A stretch of 64,000 nt of DNA from Eubacterium sp. (lineage in GTDB: Bacteria; Bacillota; Clostridia; Lachnospirales; Lachnospiraceae). Under the pieces are notes generated by a model. That model was given only the letters and a program-made list of their open reading frames with translations, did no database searches and had not been told where the DNA came from. This document shows, piece after piece, positions 1-8,446 of the stretch. Made by a program: the position numbers and the translations under genes. Where the stretch lies: positions 1-64,000 of the forward strand of contig JAFRGL010000013.1 in assembly GCA_017433825.1 (NCBI GenBank), written 5' to 3'. Numbering within the stretch: position 1 is the stretch's first letter; every line of letters begins with the position of its first letter.

Positions 1-180
1 CGCAGAAAGAAATATACCGAATATTCGAAGCCCGATTTCGGGTACCGCTCAAAGAGGGAGAGTTCTGTTGATCACAACTCTCCCTCTTTCGCTCGGAAAC
101 CTGGCATGGTAAGCGCAGTTTCCGCCCCTCATCGGTCTTCTTATCTTCGGTATTTCTTTGTCTGCTTGCTCCAATACGGC
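1..180 (+). repeat. Structured intergenic repeat, copy A (left end probably cut by the window edge)
   Basis: This copy shares conserved blocks with the copies at 252-480 and 63695-63940: GATTTCGGGTACCG at 33-46, GCCCCTCATC at 124-133 and TTGCTCCAATAC at 166-177. Between them lie a perfect 14-bp stem (51-64 with 76-89) around a loop resembling those of the other copies, and a second stem CGGAAAC/GTTTCCG (94-100 with 118-124). Bases 2-20 can pair with 147-165. The stem sequences differ from the other copies but stay paired, which points to a conserved fold. No coding potential is evident. Identity is unknown: a structured RNA or a small non-autonomous mobile element are both possible. Confidence 0.7.
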
Positions 181-251
181 CTCGTTCAGCACGGTTGATT
201 TCCGGCCGCAAACCGCCTGATTTGGGGTCCGCCCGGGATTGACAGGCAGCC

Positions 252-480
252 ATCCGGCAGAAAGAGCAGGCCGGGATTGGAGTAAGGCCATGAAAAATAC
301 AGCTGTCGGAAACGGCTGATGAGGGGCAAAAAGTTGCTTCCAGGCAATTCTTTTTGAGGCCTGCTGAGGCGAGTTGTCATCAGAGAACTCGTCGAATCAG
401 GCCGGTACCCGAAATCAGACGGTTTTGCAGCTGTATATTTTTCAGGCTGAAACGACCTGCCGGCCGTTCTTCTGCCGGAT
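252..480 (-). repeat. Structured intergenic repeat, copy B (inverted relative to copy A)
   Basis: Read on the minus strand, the core (419 down to 317) is almost identical to the copy at 63767-63866 and differs mainly in a hairpin loop. It has the GATTTCGGGTACCG block, a CGAGTT/AACTCG stem nested within GCCTG/CAGGC, a CAAAAAG/CTTTTTG stem and the GCCCCTCATC block. The outer arms at 252-274 and 460-480 pair through ATCCGGCAGAA and GGCCGG. It lies just past the stop codon of the PAP2 gene and converges with copy A. Function is unknown. Confidence 0.75.
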
Positions 481-499
481 TGTCTGCTGTTCAGATTTT

Positions 500-1429
500 T
501 TATTTCTTTCCAATTTTCGCCGTGTGTCTGAACAGCAGCGGATAGATTCCCAGTTCCACGAAGGAAATGATGCCGTACCGGATAAACCGGAACAGGTTCT
601 CGCTGTATGCTGCCGCTGCCGCGGAAAATGCTGTTTTCAGCAGAATGTTCAGCGCCAGATAGACAGCCACGCCGCCCAGCAGCCGCAGAATCAGCCGAAG
701 GACGTTTCTCGTATTTTCAAACCGTACCAGCTTCTCCTCGAACATACAGCCCACCAGCATACCGAGCAGCATGCCTACGCCTGAGAAATAATCCTCGCTC
801 GTGCAGATAAACGCGCCCGGGACTGCCAGGACTGCCAGTACAAGGTAGCGGATCCACTTATGCTTAACCTTCTGGCCCAGGATATATACGATGATGGCGG
901 AAACAACGCCCACCGCCAGGCCGCAGATTACATCCGTGGGATAGTGAACGCCCAGGCAGATCCGCGAAAAGCCCACCACTACACAGATTGTCACACTGAC
1001 GGCAGTCACCCACCGTTTTTTCAGATATCCGATTATACTGCCGAAAACCGCGCCAACGTTCGCGGAATGCCCGCTGGGGAAAGAATACCCCTGGGCGGAC
1101 AGGCTGTAGATATCCTTGCCTTTCTCCGGTGCTTTCAGGCATTTGATCTCCGGATGGTCAAAATACGGCCGTCGGCGGACGAACACATTCTTGATCGTCG
1201 AATTGAGCACCGTGGCAAGCGCCGCACTGATGCCGATCTCCTTACCCAGCTCCTTGTCCAGTCCCCAGTAAAAGAAACCGATAAGCCCGATGGTTACAAC
1301 CGGTTCCCCGAATACGGAAAAGAACGAAACGACGGCCTGGCCGATAACGCCCAGGTGTGCCTGAAGCCATATGATGAAAGCAGGTTCCCACGCAAAATAA
1401 AAGGTAGCTCCTGCCGCTGCTGCTGTCAT
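500..1429 (-). CDS. PAP2-family membrane phosphatase
   Basis: A 309-residue polytopic membrane protein of the PAP2 (type 2 phosphatidic acid phosphatase) superfamily. All three signature motifs are present: KX6RP (KNVFVRRRP), PSGH, and SRX5HXXXD (SRICLGVHYPTD), so the active site looks intact. Members dephosphorylate phosphatidate, undecaprenyl pyrophosphate or related lipid phosphates at the outer membrane face; which substrate applies here cannot be read from sequence. The C-terminal third adds extra hydrophobic segments beyond the core domain. The ATG at 1429 is preferred over an upstream TTG at 1438, which sits only 3 bases from AAGGAG. The gene stands alone and is divergent from the DHp-REC gene. 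Confidence 0.88.
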   Translation of the reverse strand: MTAAAAGATFYFAWEPAFIIWLQAHLGVIGQAVVSFFSVFGEPVVTIGLIGFFYWGLDKELGKEIGISAALATVLNSTIKNVFVRRRPYFDHPEIKCLKAPEKGKDIYSLSAQGYSFPSGHSANVGAVFGSIIGYLKKRWVTAVSVTICVVVGFSRICLGVHYPTDVICGLAVGVVSAIIVYILGQKVKHKWIRYLVLAVLAVPGAFICTSEDYFSGVGMLLGMLVGCMFEEKLVRFENTRNVLRLILRLLGGVAVYLALNILLKTAFSAAAAAYSENLFRFIRYGIISFVELGIYPLLFRHTAKIGKK

Positions 1430-1537
1430 GAAAAACAAACACTCCTTATTAAAGATTCTATTTGCTGCATGTTATTTTATAGTACTATTATACGCCTTCG
1501 GTGGCAAGATCATCTCGCACAAAGAAGAGGAAAACTA

Positions 1538-1566
1538 TTGTAAATATATTTGTTGCAGGTTATAAT
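1538..1566 (+). promoter_or_regulatory. Predicted sigma-70-type promoter for the DHp-REC gene
   Basis: TTGTAA at 1538-1543 and TATAAT at 1561-1566 are separated by 17 bases, about 70 bases ahead of the start codon at 1635. The match is by eye. Confidence 0.55.
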
Positions 1567-1634
1567 TTTTCCGGAAACTCTTTCGGTTTTCCTGCCCTGC
1601 CCGATACAGCGGCAGACTGAAAAAGGAGCATGCC

Positions 1635-2393
1635 ATGTCAGCCAAAACCGATAAAAATAAAGACCCGGAAAACCTTATCCCGATTCTGGAGGAGTCCCTT
1701 TCCAAGGCGGAATCCGAAAGCCGGGCCAAAACCGCCTTCCACGTGAAAATGTCCCAGGATATCAAAAGCAGCATCAACGTTATTCTGGAATATTCGGAAG
1801 CCGCCCGGAAAACCATGGGCAGCCCGGAAAAACAGCTGGACTGCCTGGACAAGATTGATTATTACGGTCAGGCCCTCCTGGGGCTTATCAACCAGGTGCT
1901 GGATATGACCGGTTTCGAAGCGGACGTGCGTTCTTTTGGCACCACCCTTTCCCTGCCCGAGCGCGCGGCCGAACCTCCCGCAGAAGAAAAAGCAGCCGGT
2001 GATTTCTCCTGTCTTGCCGGAAAGCATGTGCTTCTCGCAGACGACAATGAGATGAACCGTCAGATTACAAAAGAAGCCCTGGAAGCCCGTGGTATCTCTG
2101 TTACCACAGCGTCCAACGGGCGTATTGCCGCGGACACGGTAATTTCCGCCGATGCGGGCACTTTTGATTTTATCCTGATGGACCTCATTATGCCGGAAAT
2201 GGACGGCTATGAAGCCGCGAAAGCTATCCGTGCCCTGCCGGAGCCGGAAAAGTCCCGGCTTCCCATTCTGGCCATGTCCGCCAGCACCTTAAATGAAGAC
2301 ATCCAGAAGGCAAAGGACTGCGGCATGGACGCCCTGGCGCTCAAGCCCATCCGGATTCCGGAGCTTCTGGAAACCCTGCAGAAACTGCTCTGA
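1635..2393 (+). CDS. DHp-like and receiver-domain protein lacking the kinase histidine and ATPase domain
   Basis: A 252-residue cytoplasmic protein. Residues about 30-95 look like the dimerisation/phosphotransfer helices of a hybrid histidine kinase, but the usual MSHDIRTP reads MSQDIKSS, so the phospho-accepting His is Gln41. There is no HATPase domain. Residues about 130-252 are a complete REC domain with Asp136/Asp137, phospho-acceptor Asp183 (ILMDLIMPEMDG) and Lys237. It looks like a remnant or purpose-built derivative of a hybrid kinase that can receive but not generate phosphate. No output domain is present. AAAAGGAG precedes the ATG. No kinase gene is adjacent, so the partner is unknown. 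Confidence 0.8.
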   Translation: MSAKTDKNKDPENLIPILEESLSKAESESRAKTAFHVKMSQDIKSSINVILEYSEAARKTMGSPEKQLDCLDKIDYYGQALLGLINQVLDMTGFEADVRSFGTTLSLPERAAEPPAEEKAAGDFSCLAGKHVLLADDNEMNRQITKEALEARGISVTTASNGRIAADTVISADAGTFDFILMDLIMPEMDGYEAAKAIRALPEPEKSRLPILAMSASTLNEDIQKAKDCGMDALALKPIRIPELLETLQKLL

Positions 2394-2407
2394 ACTCACA
2401 GGAATAT

Positions 2408-2450
2408 GAAAAAGACCTCATCCGCATAACTTCCGGATAAGGTCTTTTTC
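2408..2450. terminator. Bidirectional rho-independent terminator
   Basis: GAAAAAGACCT and AGGTCTTTTTC form an outer stem, with ATCCG/CGGAT pairing further in. A- and T-runs on both sides let it work in both directions. It separates the convergent DHp-REC gene and ABC permease gene. Confidence 0.85.
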
Positions 2451-2478
2451 ATTTGCGGTGTATGCGGAAATTCTCCGT

Positions 2479-4086
2479 CTACAGCTCTTCGAAAAGCCTG
2501 CTGCCCCTCTTCTTAAGCCACTCGTTCATCATTCTGACAATCAGTGCCAGAATCACAACCACAAAGACCAGGTATACATCGGTGCCCACCCTGCCCTGCA
2601 GCAGTAAGCAGATACCGGCTACGGCAATGGATACGACCAGGTTGATGAGCATCACGAACAGCATGTTCAGGCTCTGCTTGATGGGCACGATTTCATTTGT
2701 CCAGGTGAAATTGGGCCTTTTCAGTCCGAATATCAGTCCGAGACGCGCTATAAACATCACGTGCAGGAGGATTGCCGCCAGCACCAGCACCGTCTCTGTC
2801 CAAGCCGCTTTAAGGCTGACGCAGATAAGGACACCGGAGAAAAGCGCCGGGCCGTAATTGAACACCTCATGAAGCCTGCATTTGGCAGTCAGGATGTCAT
2901 AGGGTTTTACCGGAAGTGATTTCAGCAGCCATAATGATTTTCCCTCCAGAGAGACGGAAGGCGTGGAAATCAGATTCAAACCGGAGACGAGGAAGACAGC
3001 CAGGATTGCCAGCATCGGTGCGTATACTGCCGCTGCCCACGGGATGCCGCGGAACATTGTCCAAATAACCGTCATGACATCATTGCGCTTCACACAGATA
3101 AGGATGGCCAGAATCGGCAGCAGGAAAAGTCCCAGGCCGCAGTTCAGCATATAAGTCGTGCTGGAAGTAAAGCGGGCCAGCTCCTTGCGGAAAAGCGTCT
3201 TCTTCACATCGTTCTGCACCAGTTCGGTCTTTTTGCCCGTGCCGGCGGATACACTGCTGTTCATGGCTGTCAGCTTCAGGAAGGTTTTCGAAAGCACCGT
3301 CAGGCACAGCAGGGACAATACGGCCGTCACTGCCGCAAACAGCAGGAAATATCCCGCATTGCCGGCCGCGCCAAGGCCCAGCCAGTAAAACACATTGCCC
3401 CAGTCTTTGAAGGACCTGCCCACAGCCTGCGCATTGTTCGCTATGTGCTGCATAATGGAAGACATCCTGAAGCAGAAGAAATAGTAGACCAGGAAAAGCG
3501 CCACGGCAATCAGCACCGTAACGATATTTCTGCCTTTCAGCTTTCCCGCGGCAATGGCCACAACCCAGCCCAGGATGCAGGTAAGCACCGTCACCAGCGC
3601 GCCGATGAAGAAAAACAGCAGAATGCTGAAGATGATCGACGCCGCGGAAGGTCCCGCCACGATATGATAGACTACCAGGGCAGGCACCCACAGCAGGCCG
3701 CTGTATAAAAGGGCCGTGCCGTACACGCCCGCCACCCGGGAAATCACGATTTTCACCGGCGGGATGGGCATTGAAATCAGAAGGTCATTGTCCTTTGCCC
3801 TGTACAGCCCCGCGTAGGTATTGAATACGCTGCCGATGATACCCAAAATGACGGACACCATACCCAGGATACTGAAATACAGCCAGCCCAGGTTTATGGG
3901 GATAAAGGTAATCGCGAAAAAAGAGCTCAGCCCCGCCAGCGATCCGGCAATAACCAGCATCAGGACGGTAAACAGCGTGATGTTTGCGGTCACCCTTCCT
4001 TTGGTGTAGGCCTTTCCGTTTTTCCTGTTGACGAAAAAGCCCCGGAAAATTTCCATGAACTGTTTCTTAATCAACGCTTTTAACAT
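2479..4086 (-). CDS. ABC-2-type exporter permease
   Basis: A 535-residue integral membrane protein with about 12 hydrophobic segments spread over its whole length and short loops between them. It resembles the large ABC-2 permeases of Firmicutes that pair with a stand-alone ATPase. It begins one base after the stop codon of the ATPase gene at 4088-4810, so the two are co-transcribed and probably translationally coupled. The substrate is unknown; such pairs export lipids, peptides or drugs. It ends at the bidirectional terminator at 2408-2450. Confidence 0.82.
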   Translation of the reverse strand: MLKALIKKQFMEIFRGFFVNRKNGKAYTKGRVTANITLFTVLMLVIAGSLAGLSSFFAITFIPINLGWLYFSILGMVSVILGIIGSVFNTYAGLYRAKDNDLLISMPIPPVKIVISRVAGVYGTALLYSGLLWVPALVVYHIVAGPSAASIIFSILLFFFIGALVTVLTCILGWVVAIAAGKLKGRNIVTVLIAVALFLVYYFFCFRMSSIMQHIANNAQAVGRSFKDWGNVFYWLGLGAAGNAGYFLLFAAVTAVLSLLCLTVLSKTFLKLTAMNSSVSAGTGKKTELVQNDVKKTLFRKELARFTSSTTYMLNCGLGLFLLPILAILICVKRNDVMTVIWTMFRGIPWAAAVYAPMLAILAVFLVSGLNLISTPSVSLEGKSLWLLKSLPVKPYDILTAKCRLHEVFNYGPALFSGVLICVSLKAAWTETVLVLAAILLHVMFIARLGLIFGLKRPNFTWTNEIVPIKQSLNMLFVMLINLVVSIAVAGICLLLQGRVGTDVYLVFVVVILALIVRMMNEWLKKRGSRLFEEL

Positions 4087-4087
4087 A

Positions 4088-4810
4088 TCAGACCTCTTCC
4101 GTCACATCCTCCGCCAGTTCCAGGAAGGTTTCCTCCAGGGATTCGTCACCCTTAACCTCTTCCATGGTTCCGGAACGGATGAGCTTTCCTTCTTTGATAA
4201 TGGCAATTTTGTCACACAGCTTTTCCGCCACGTCCAGCACGTGGGTGGAGAAGAAAATCGCGCCGCCCTCGTCGCAGAGCTCCCGCATCATTTCCTTTAA
4301 GGAATGGGAGGCCTTCGGGTCCAGGCCCACGAAGGGCTCGTCCATAAGGATAAGCTTCGGCTCGTGCATCCAGGCGGAAATAACCGCCAGCTTCTGTTTC
4401 ATGCCGTGGGAATAAGAAGATACCGACTGATCCAGGTCTGCCGTCAGGCCGAATACTTCCGCGTATTTTCCGATTCGTTCCTTTCTTTTCTGTGTGGAAA
4501 CGCCGAAAATATCACCTACGAAGTTCAGATACTGGGTTCCGGTCATGAAATCATAAAGATCCGGATTGTCCGGTATATAAGCCATGATTGTCTTGCAGCC
4601 CGTCGGGTCTTCCCGCACGGATTTCCCCGCCACATAGATCTCGCCGCTGTCAAACTGCAGGATTCCCGCAACGCTTTTCAAGGTGGTGGTTTTACCCGCG
4701 CCGTTTAAGCCGATAAAGCCGTAAACCTCACCCGGCGCGATATGAAGCGTCAGATCGTCCACTGCTTTCCTGCTGTCGTAGGTTTTTGTCAGATGTTCGA
4801 TTCTAAGCAT
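4088..4810 (-). CDS. ABC transporter ATP-binding protein
   Basis: A 240-residue ATPase subunit. It shows a Walker A (GLNGAGKT), a signature motif region (SYSHGMKQK, a variant of LSGGQ), a Walker B (LILMDEP) followed by FVGLDP, and the switch His (FFSTHVLD). This is the pattern of ABC-2 exporter ATPases such as the CcmA and BcrA families. A strong AAAGGAG lies before the ATG. It is the first gene of a two-gene operon with the permease at 2479-4086. The substrate is not predictable. Confidence 0.92.
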   Translation of the reverse strand: MLRIEHLTKTYDSRKAVDDLTLHIAPGEVYGFIGLNGAGKTTTLKSVAGILQFDSGEIYVAGKSVREDPTGCKTIMAYIPDNPDLYDFMTGTQYLNFVGDIFGVSTQKRKERIGKYAEVFGLTADLDQSVSSYSHGMKQKLAVISAWMHEPKLILMDEPFVGLDPKASHSLKEMMRELCDEGGAIFFSTHVLDVAEKLCDKIAIIKEGKLIRSGTMEEVKGDESLEETFLELAEDVTEEV

Positions 4811-4893
4811 GATTTACTCCTTTTGAAAGCCTCCGGCTGCCGGAAGCCTTCCTTTAAGTGCATTTACTTTTCTTATTATCCCGCATTATAGGC

Positions 4894-4923
4894 AAAACCG
4901 CTGCGGCCGTCAACAGCCGCAGC
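4894..4923 (-). terminator. Rho-independent terminator after the FtsX-type permease
   Basis: On the minus strand GCTGCGGC and GCCGCAGC form an 8-bp GC-rich stem followed after two bases by a short TTTT run. It lies between the end of the FtsX permease at 4967 and the start of the next operon at 4810. The short T-tract makes it a weaker call. Confidence 0.55.
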
Positions 4924-4966
4924 AGTGTAATACTTGTCTCTATTTCTCCGTCTTCGGAATGTTTCC

Positions 4967-7567
4967 TCAGAAGGTTTCGTTTTTCAGCGCGTCAATCAGG
5001 TTGTCCTGCTTTACCTTTCTGCCGGCGTAAATCATGGTGGCGAACACGACGATGAAGATGCTGGCAACGGCGATGACAATGGCATGCACCGGGATATAGA
5101 AAGGAAGGTCCAGGTCAATGCCTACCACCCGGTAAATCAGGTATGTCACCACGATGGAGGCGGGCAGGCCGTATATCAGGCCTTTCAGGCCGTAAATCAT
5201 GCACTCGTAGCTGAGCATTTTCCGGAAGGATTTGCCGTCCATGCCCACCGATTTCAGCATTGCAAATTCCCGACGGCGCTGGCTCACATTGGTGGAAATG
5301 GTATTGAACACATTTGCCGCGGCAATGAGGGAAATCAGTATGATGAAGCAGTAGGCGAACACGTCGATAACCGTCACCACCATCCGCATGGTTTCAAATT
5401 CTTCCGCATAGTCTGCCATCCTGGTATCATCCATGCCGGCCTCAGAGAGGACTTTCTTCATTTCATTGAATGTGGAGGCATGATTGGCTGCACGGAATGC
5501 GAAATAGGTTATCTGGGTAAGCTCGAAGGAATCATAACCGCTTTTCTCCAGTACCGTATCCAGCATGCTCAAAGGATAGTACAGATTCATTCCGTCGTCC
5601 GCCTGGAAAGGCGCGTTTGTCTCTATCAGGTCCGCGATGGTGAAATACGCATATCCGGTGATATCCTCGCCGTAAACCTCCCCGTACATGGTCGCGCAGC
5701 CGGTGACCGGAAGGGCATCTTTACGGATGACATCCGTGGTATACCAGTGACTCTGACGGCCGCTTCCTGACGAACCCATCACCCGCAGGGTGTTGTAGGC
5801 GATGGCAGCCGGGTTTTCCGTATCGTAATATTTCTGCGCATCCAGTCCGTTGGTCCTGCACAGCTCGTCAAAAGCGCTGTCCTCCAGGAAAATGAGATTG
5901 GCTGAGGCATAAGCCGTTTCGGTATAGTACTCCGATGATCCGCGCCAGTCCAGGTAGCGGTCCGTCATCTCTTCCGGGGCAAAGGAAAGCCCCTGCCAGG
6001 CACTGCGGTAATACGTACCGTCCTGCACTCCTTTCACACCGGAAAGCATGGACATAATTTCCGCGTCGGATTTTTCCTCTCCCAGGGCGTAATACAGAAT
6101 ATCCGTATGGCTGTCTCTGGCGAAAACCGAATTCACCGATTCCTTCAGGTAGGAAGTCAGCGCGGAAGCCGAGATAAACAGCAGCACGCTTAAGAACAGG
6201 GATACCACGACGGAACGGTAGCGTTTCCGGTTCCTTTTGAAGTTCTTTGACGCCATTACGCCGGGCAGCCCCCAGAGTTTCATCGTCAATTTTGAGGTTT
6301 TCACGCTGCGGGGCTGAATTTTCACATCCTCATTCTGGCGGATGGATTCGATGGGGGAAACCTTCTCCACTGCCTTCGCCGGAACCCAGGCGGAAATCAT
6401 GGTGGTAACCAGGCAAATGGCCACGGCAGCCAGCAGGATAACAGGGCTTAATACCAGTTTAATAACGGCGCCTTCCCCTTCCGGGCCCACCATATAACCG
6501 AACATCCGTGTAAAATTATCCCGCAGGAGGTAAAGTACCAGGCCGATGGCGCAGCAGCCGGCCACCAGGCCCACCGGAATGCCGATGCCGCAAAGGGTAA
6601 GGGCTTCGTACATGACGCTGGACCGTATCTGCTTTCTTGTGGCGCCCACGGATTTTAAGATGCCGAACAGTTTCTTCCTCTCACTTAAGGAAATGGCGAA
6701 GGAATTGTAAATCAGGGAAACCGAACCGAAGCAGATGAGGGCAACCAGGATGATGGCAAAGCCTGCAATCACCATATTCAGGCCGTTAAAGCCGGTGACG
6801 CCGTACATGCTCATCAGTTCGTTGTGCACGCTCCAGCTGCCGGAAACAGTCTGATCACGCATGAAATTATAAATGCTTTTCGGATTCTTCAGCGTGAAAT
6901 AACAGCTGTCGGTATCCGTCTCTTCCCCGAAGGTAAAGGCCATATAACCCGGACAGGACCATTCTTCTATGCCATAATCGATACGCGCGATGATGCCGGT
7001 AATGGTGTAGGTCTTCTCTGCCGTTCCCTCCAGGGTTTCCGCCGGACTGTATTCGTCCGTTTCCGTCAGGGTATTTCCGTAGAAATTCCGTTGGCCCACG
7101 GAAAGGGTGATGGTGTCTCCTACGTCATAGGGATAATAAGTCTGATCCTTGAGATGCTTGGGCAGGACGATTTCGCTGCTGTTTTCCGGCAGGCGGCCTT
7201 TGACGATTTTGAGTGCCAGGAAATCCTCCCAGCCCTCTTCCAGGGATTTCACAAGAATGTAGGGTTTGTAGTCAATTCCGGTATCCGCATCGGCCCAGCC
7301 GACCTGGCCCAGCAGTGTATAATCCTTAATCTGCGTTTCCGCCGAAAGCCGATCCCGGCCTGCAGCGTCCACGTTCATCAGGCAGCCTTCCCAGGCGCCG
7401 GCATCCGCCTTGATACAGTTAATAAGATACTGCTGCCCTGAGTAGGCGCCTTCCAGAACCGCGGTGAACAGCATCATGGACAGCACGATGCCGATAACCG
7501 TCACCAGCGTTCTGACCCGGTTTGCCGCCAGGCATTTTCTGGTGAAACTGTGAAATATGTTCTTCAT
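4967..7567 (-). CDS. FtsX-family ABC transporter permease (MacB/LolE-like)
   Basis: An 866-residue permease with two FtsX domains. One TM helix near residue 20 is followed by a large extracellular region (about 45-250), then three TM helices with the typical SLSERKKLFGILKSVGAT loop (about 290-410). After a second N-terminal-type TM near 455 and another extracellular domain come three more TM helices with RRREFAMLKSVGM (about 730-850). Its start codon overlaps the stop of the partner ATPase in an ATGA. In Firmicutes such pairs usually export or sense peptides and antibiotics. The nearby two-component genes at 10763-12451 could regulate it, but that is only proximity. Confidence 0.9.
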   Translation of the reverse strand: MKNIFHSFTRKCLAANRVRTLVTVIGIVLSMMLFTAVLEGAYSGQQYLINCIKADAGAWEGCLMNVDAAGRDRLSAETQIKDYTLLGQVGWADADTGIDYKPYILVKSLEEGWEDFLALKIVKGRLPENSSEIVLPKHLKDQTYYPYDVGDTITLSVGQRNFYGNTLTETDEYSPAETLEGTAEKTYTITGIIARIDYGIEEWSCPGYMAFTFGEETDTDSCYFTLKNPKSIYNFMRDQTVSGSWSVHNELMSMYGVTGFNGLNMVIAGFAIILVALICFGSVSLIYNSFAISLSERKKLFGILKSVGATRKQIRSSVMYEALTLCGIGIPVGLVAGCCAIGLVLYLLRDNFTRMFGYMVGPEGEGAVIKLVLSPVILLAAVAICLVTTMISAWVPAKAVEKVSPIESIRQNEDVKIQPRSVKTSKLTMKLWGLPGVMASKNFKRNRKRYRSVVVSLFLSVLLFISASALTSYLKESVNSVFARDSHTDILYYALGEEKSDAEIMSMLSGVKGVQDGTYYRSAWQGLSFAPEEMTDRYLDWRGSSEYYTETAYASANLIFLEDSAFDELCRTNGLDAQKYYDTENPAAIAYNTLRVMGSSGSGRQSHWYTTDVIRKDALPVTGCATMYGEVYGEDITGYAYFTIADLIETNAPFQADDGMNLYYPLSMLDTVLEKSGYDSFELTQITYFAFRAANHASTFNEMKKVLSEAGMDDTRMADYAEEFETMRMVVTVIDVFAYCFIILISLIAAANVFNTISTNVSQRRREFAMLKSVGMDGKSFRKMLSYECMIYGLKGLIYGLPASIVVTYLIYRVVGIDLDLPFYIPVHAIVIAVASIFIVVFATMIYAGRKVKQDNLIDALKNETF

Positions 7568-8256
7568 GATGCCATCCCCCTGATGCGGTCATCTTTCACG
7601 ATTCTGCCGTCTTCCACCGCGATGATCCGGTCTGCCTGAAGCGCAATGTTTTCGTCATGTGTAATGATGACCACGGTCTGCCCGTAATTTCGGTTGGACA
7701 TTTTCAGAAGCTCCACGATTTCCTGACTGTTCCTGGAATCCAGGTTGCCGGTGGGTTCGTCCGCCAGCACCACCGCCGGGGCGTTCATCAAGGCGCGTCC
7801 GATGGAAACACGCTGCTGCTGTCCGCCGGAAAGCTGGTTTGGCAGGTTATGTCTTCTCTTCTTCAGACCCAGGACGTCCAGCAGTTCCTTCAGCCGTGTT
7901 TCATTGACCGGCGCACCGTCCATCAGCACGGGCAGGGTAATGTTTTCTTCCACGTCCAGTACAGGAATCAGGTTGTAGAACTGATAAATCAGGCCCACCT
8001 GTCTCCTGCGGAACACCGCCAGCTGGTCTTCGTTCTGGGCATATACATCCTGCCCGTTGACGTAGACCCTGCCGCCTGTGGGCTCATCCACGCCGCCGAG
8101 GATATGCAGCAGGGTGGACTTTCCGGAACCGGAGGGGCCGATAATGGCCAGGAATTCTCCCTTTTCAATGGAGAAGCTTACATTGTCAAGCGCTCTGACT
8201 TCATTGTTGCCGGAGCCGTATACTTTTGTCAGGTTTTCAACTTTGATGATTTCCAT
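7564..8256 (-). CDS. ABC transporter ATP-binding protein (MacB/LolD-like)
   Basis: A 230-residue ATPase with Walker A (GPSGSGKST), Q-loop, the signature [15 protein letters not shown], Walker B ([12 protein letters not shown]) and switch His (IITHDE). The DEPTGNLD string and overall length match the LolD/MacB/FtsE class that works with FtsX-type permeases, fitting the partner immediately downstream with a 4-base overlap. AAGGAG precedes the ATG. It is the first gene of the operon, behind the terminator at 8350-8382. Confidence 0.95.
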   Translation of the reverse strand: MEIIKVENLTKVYGSGNNEVRALDNVSFSIEKGEFLAIIGPSGSGKSTLLHILGGVDEPTGGRVYVNGQDVYAQNEDQLAVFRRRQVGLIYQFYNLIPVLDVEENITLPVLMDGAPVNETRLKELLDVLGLKKRRHNLPNQLSGGQQQRVSIGRALMNAPAVVLADEPTGNLDSRNSQEIVELLKMSNRNYGQTVVIITHDENIALQADRIIAVEDGRIVKDDRIRGMAS

Positions 8257-8349
8257 GATTTCTCCTTTTTTATCTGTCCCGGCCTTCTCCCGCAGGTGAC
8301 GTCCTACTGCCTGGCCAACCGGTATTTTTCTTGTTTACAATGTCAGTAT

Positions 8350-8382
8350 AAAAAAAGAAAGTGACACCAAAGTGACACTTTC
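8350..8382 (-). terminator. Rho-independent terminator after aspartate kinase
   Basis: On the minus strand GAAAGTG pairs with CACTTTC, extended by inner pairing, and a seven-T run follows. It ends the GNAT-NUDIX/aspartate kinase operon before the ABC transporter operon. Confidence 0.8.
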
Positions 8383-8446
8383 AAAAGTTTTTTGTCATTT
8401 TTTTCAAGTCGGCAGAACCGGCGGGGAAACACGCCTTTTCCCCCGG

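Noticed and set aside
1-480. CRISPR array or IS element at the left edge
   Set aside because: The repeats are long, inverted and structured, with no spacers and no transposase frame.
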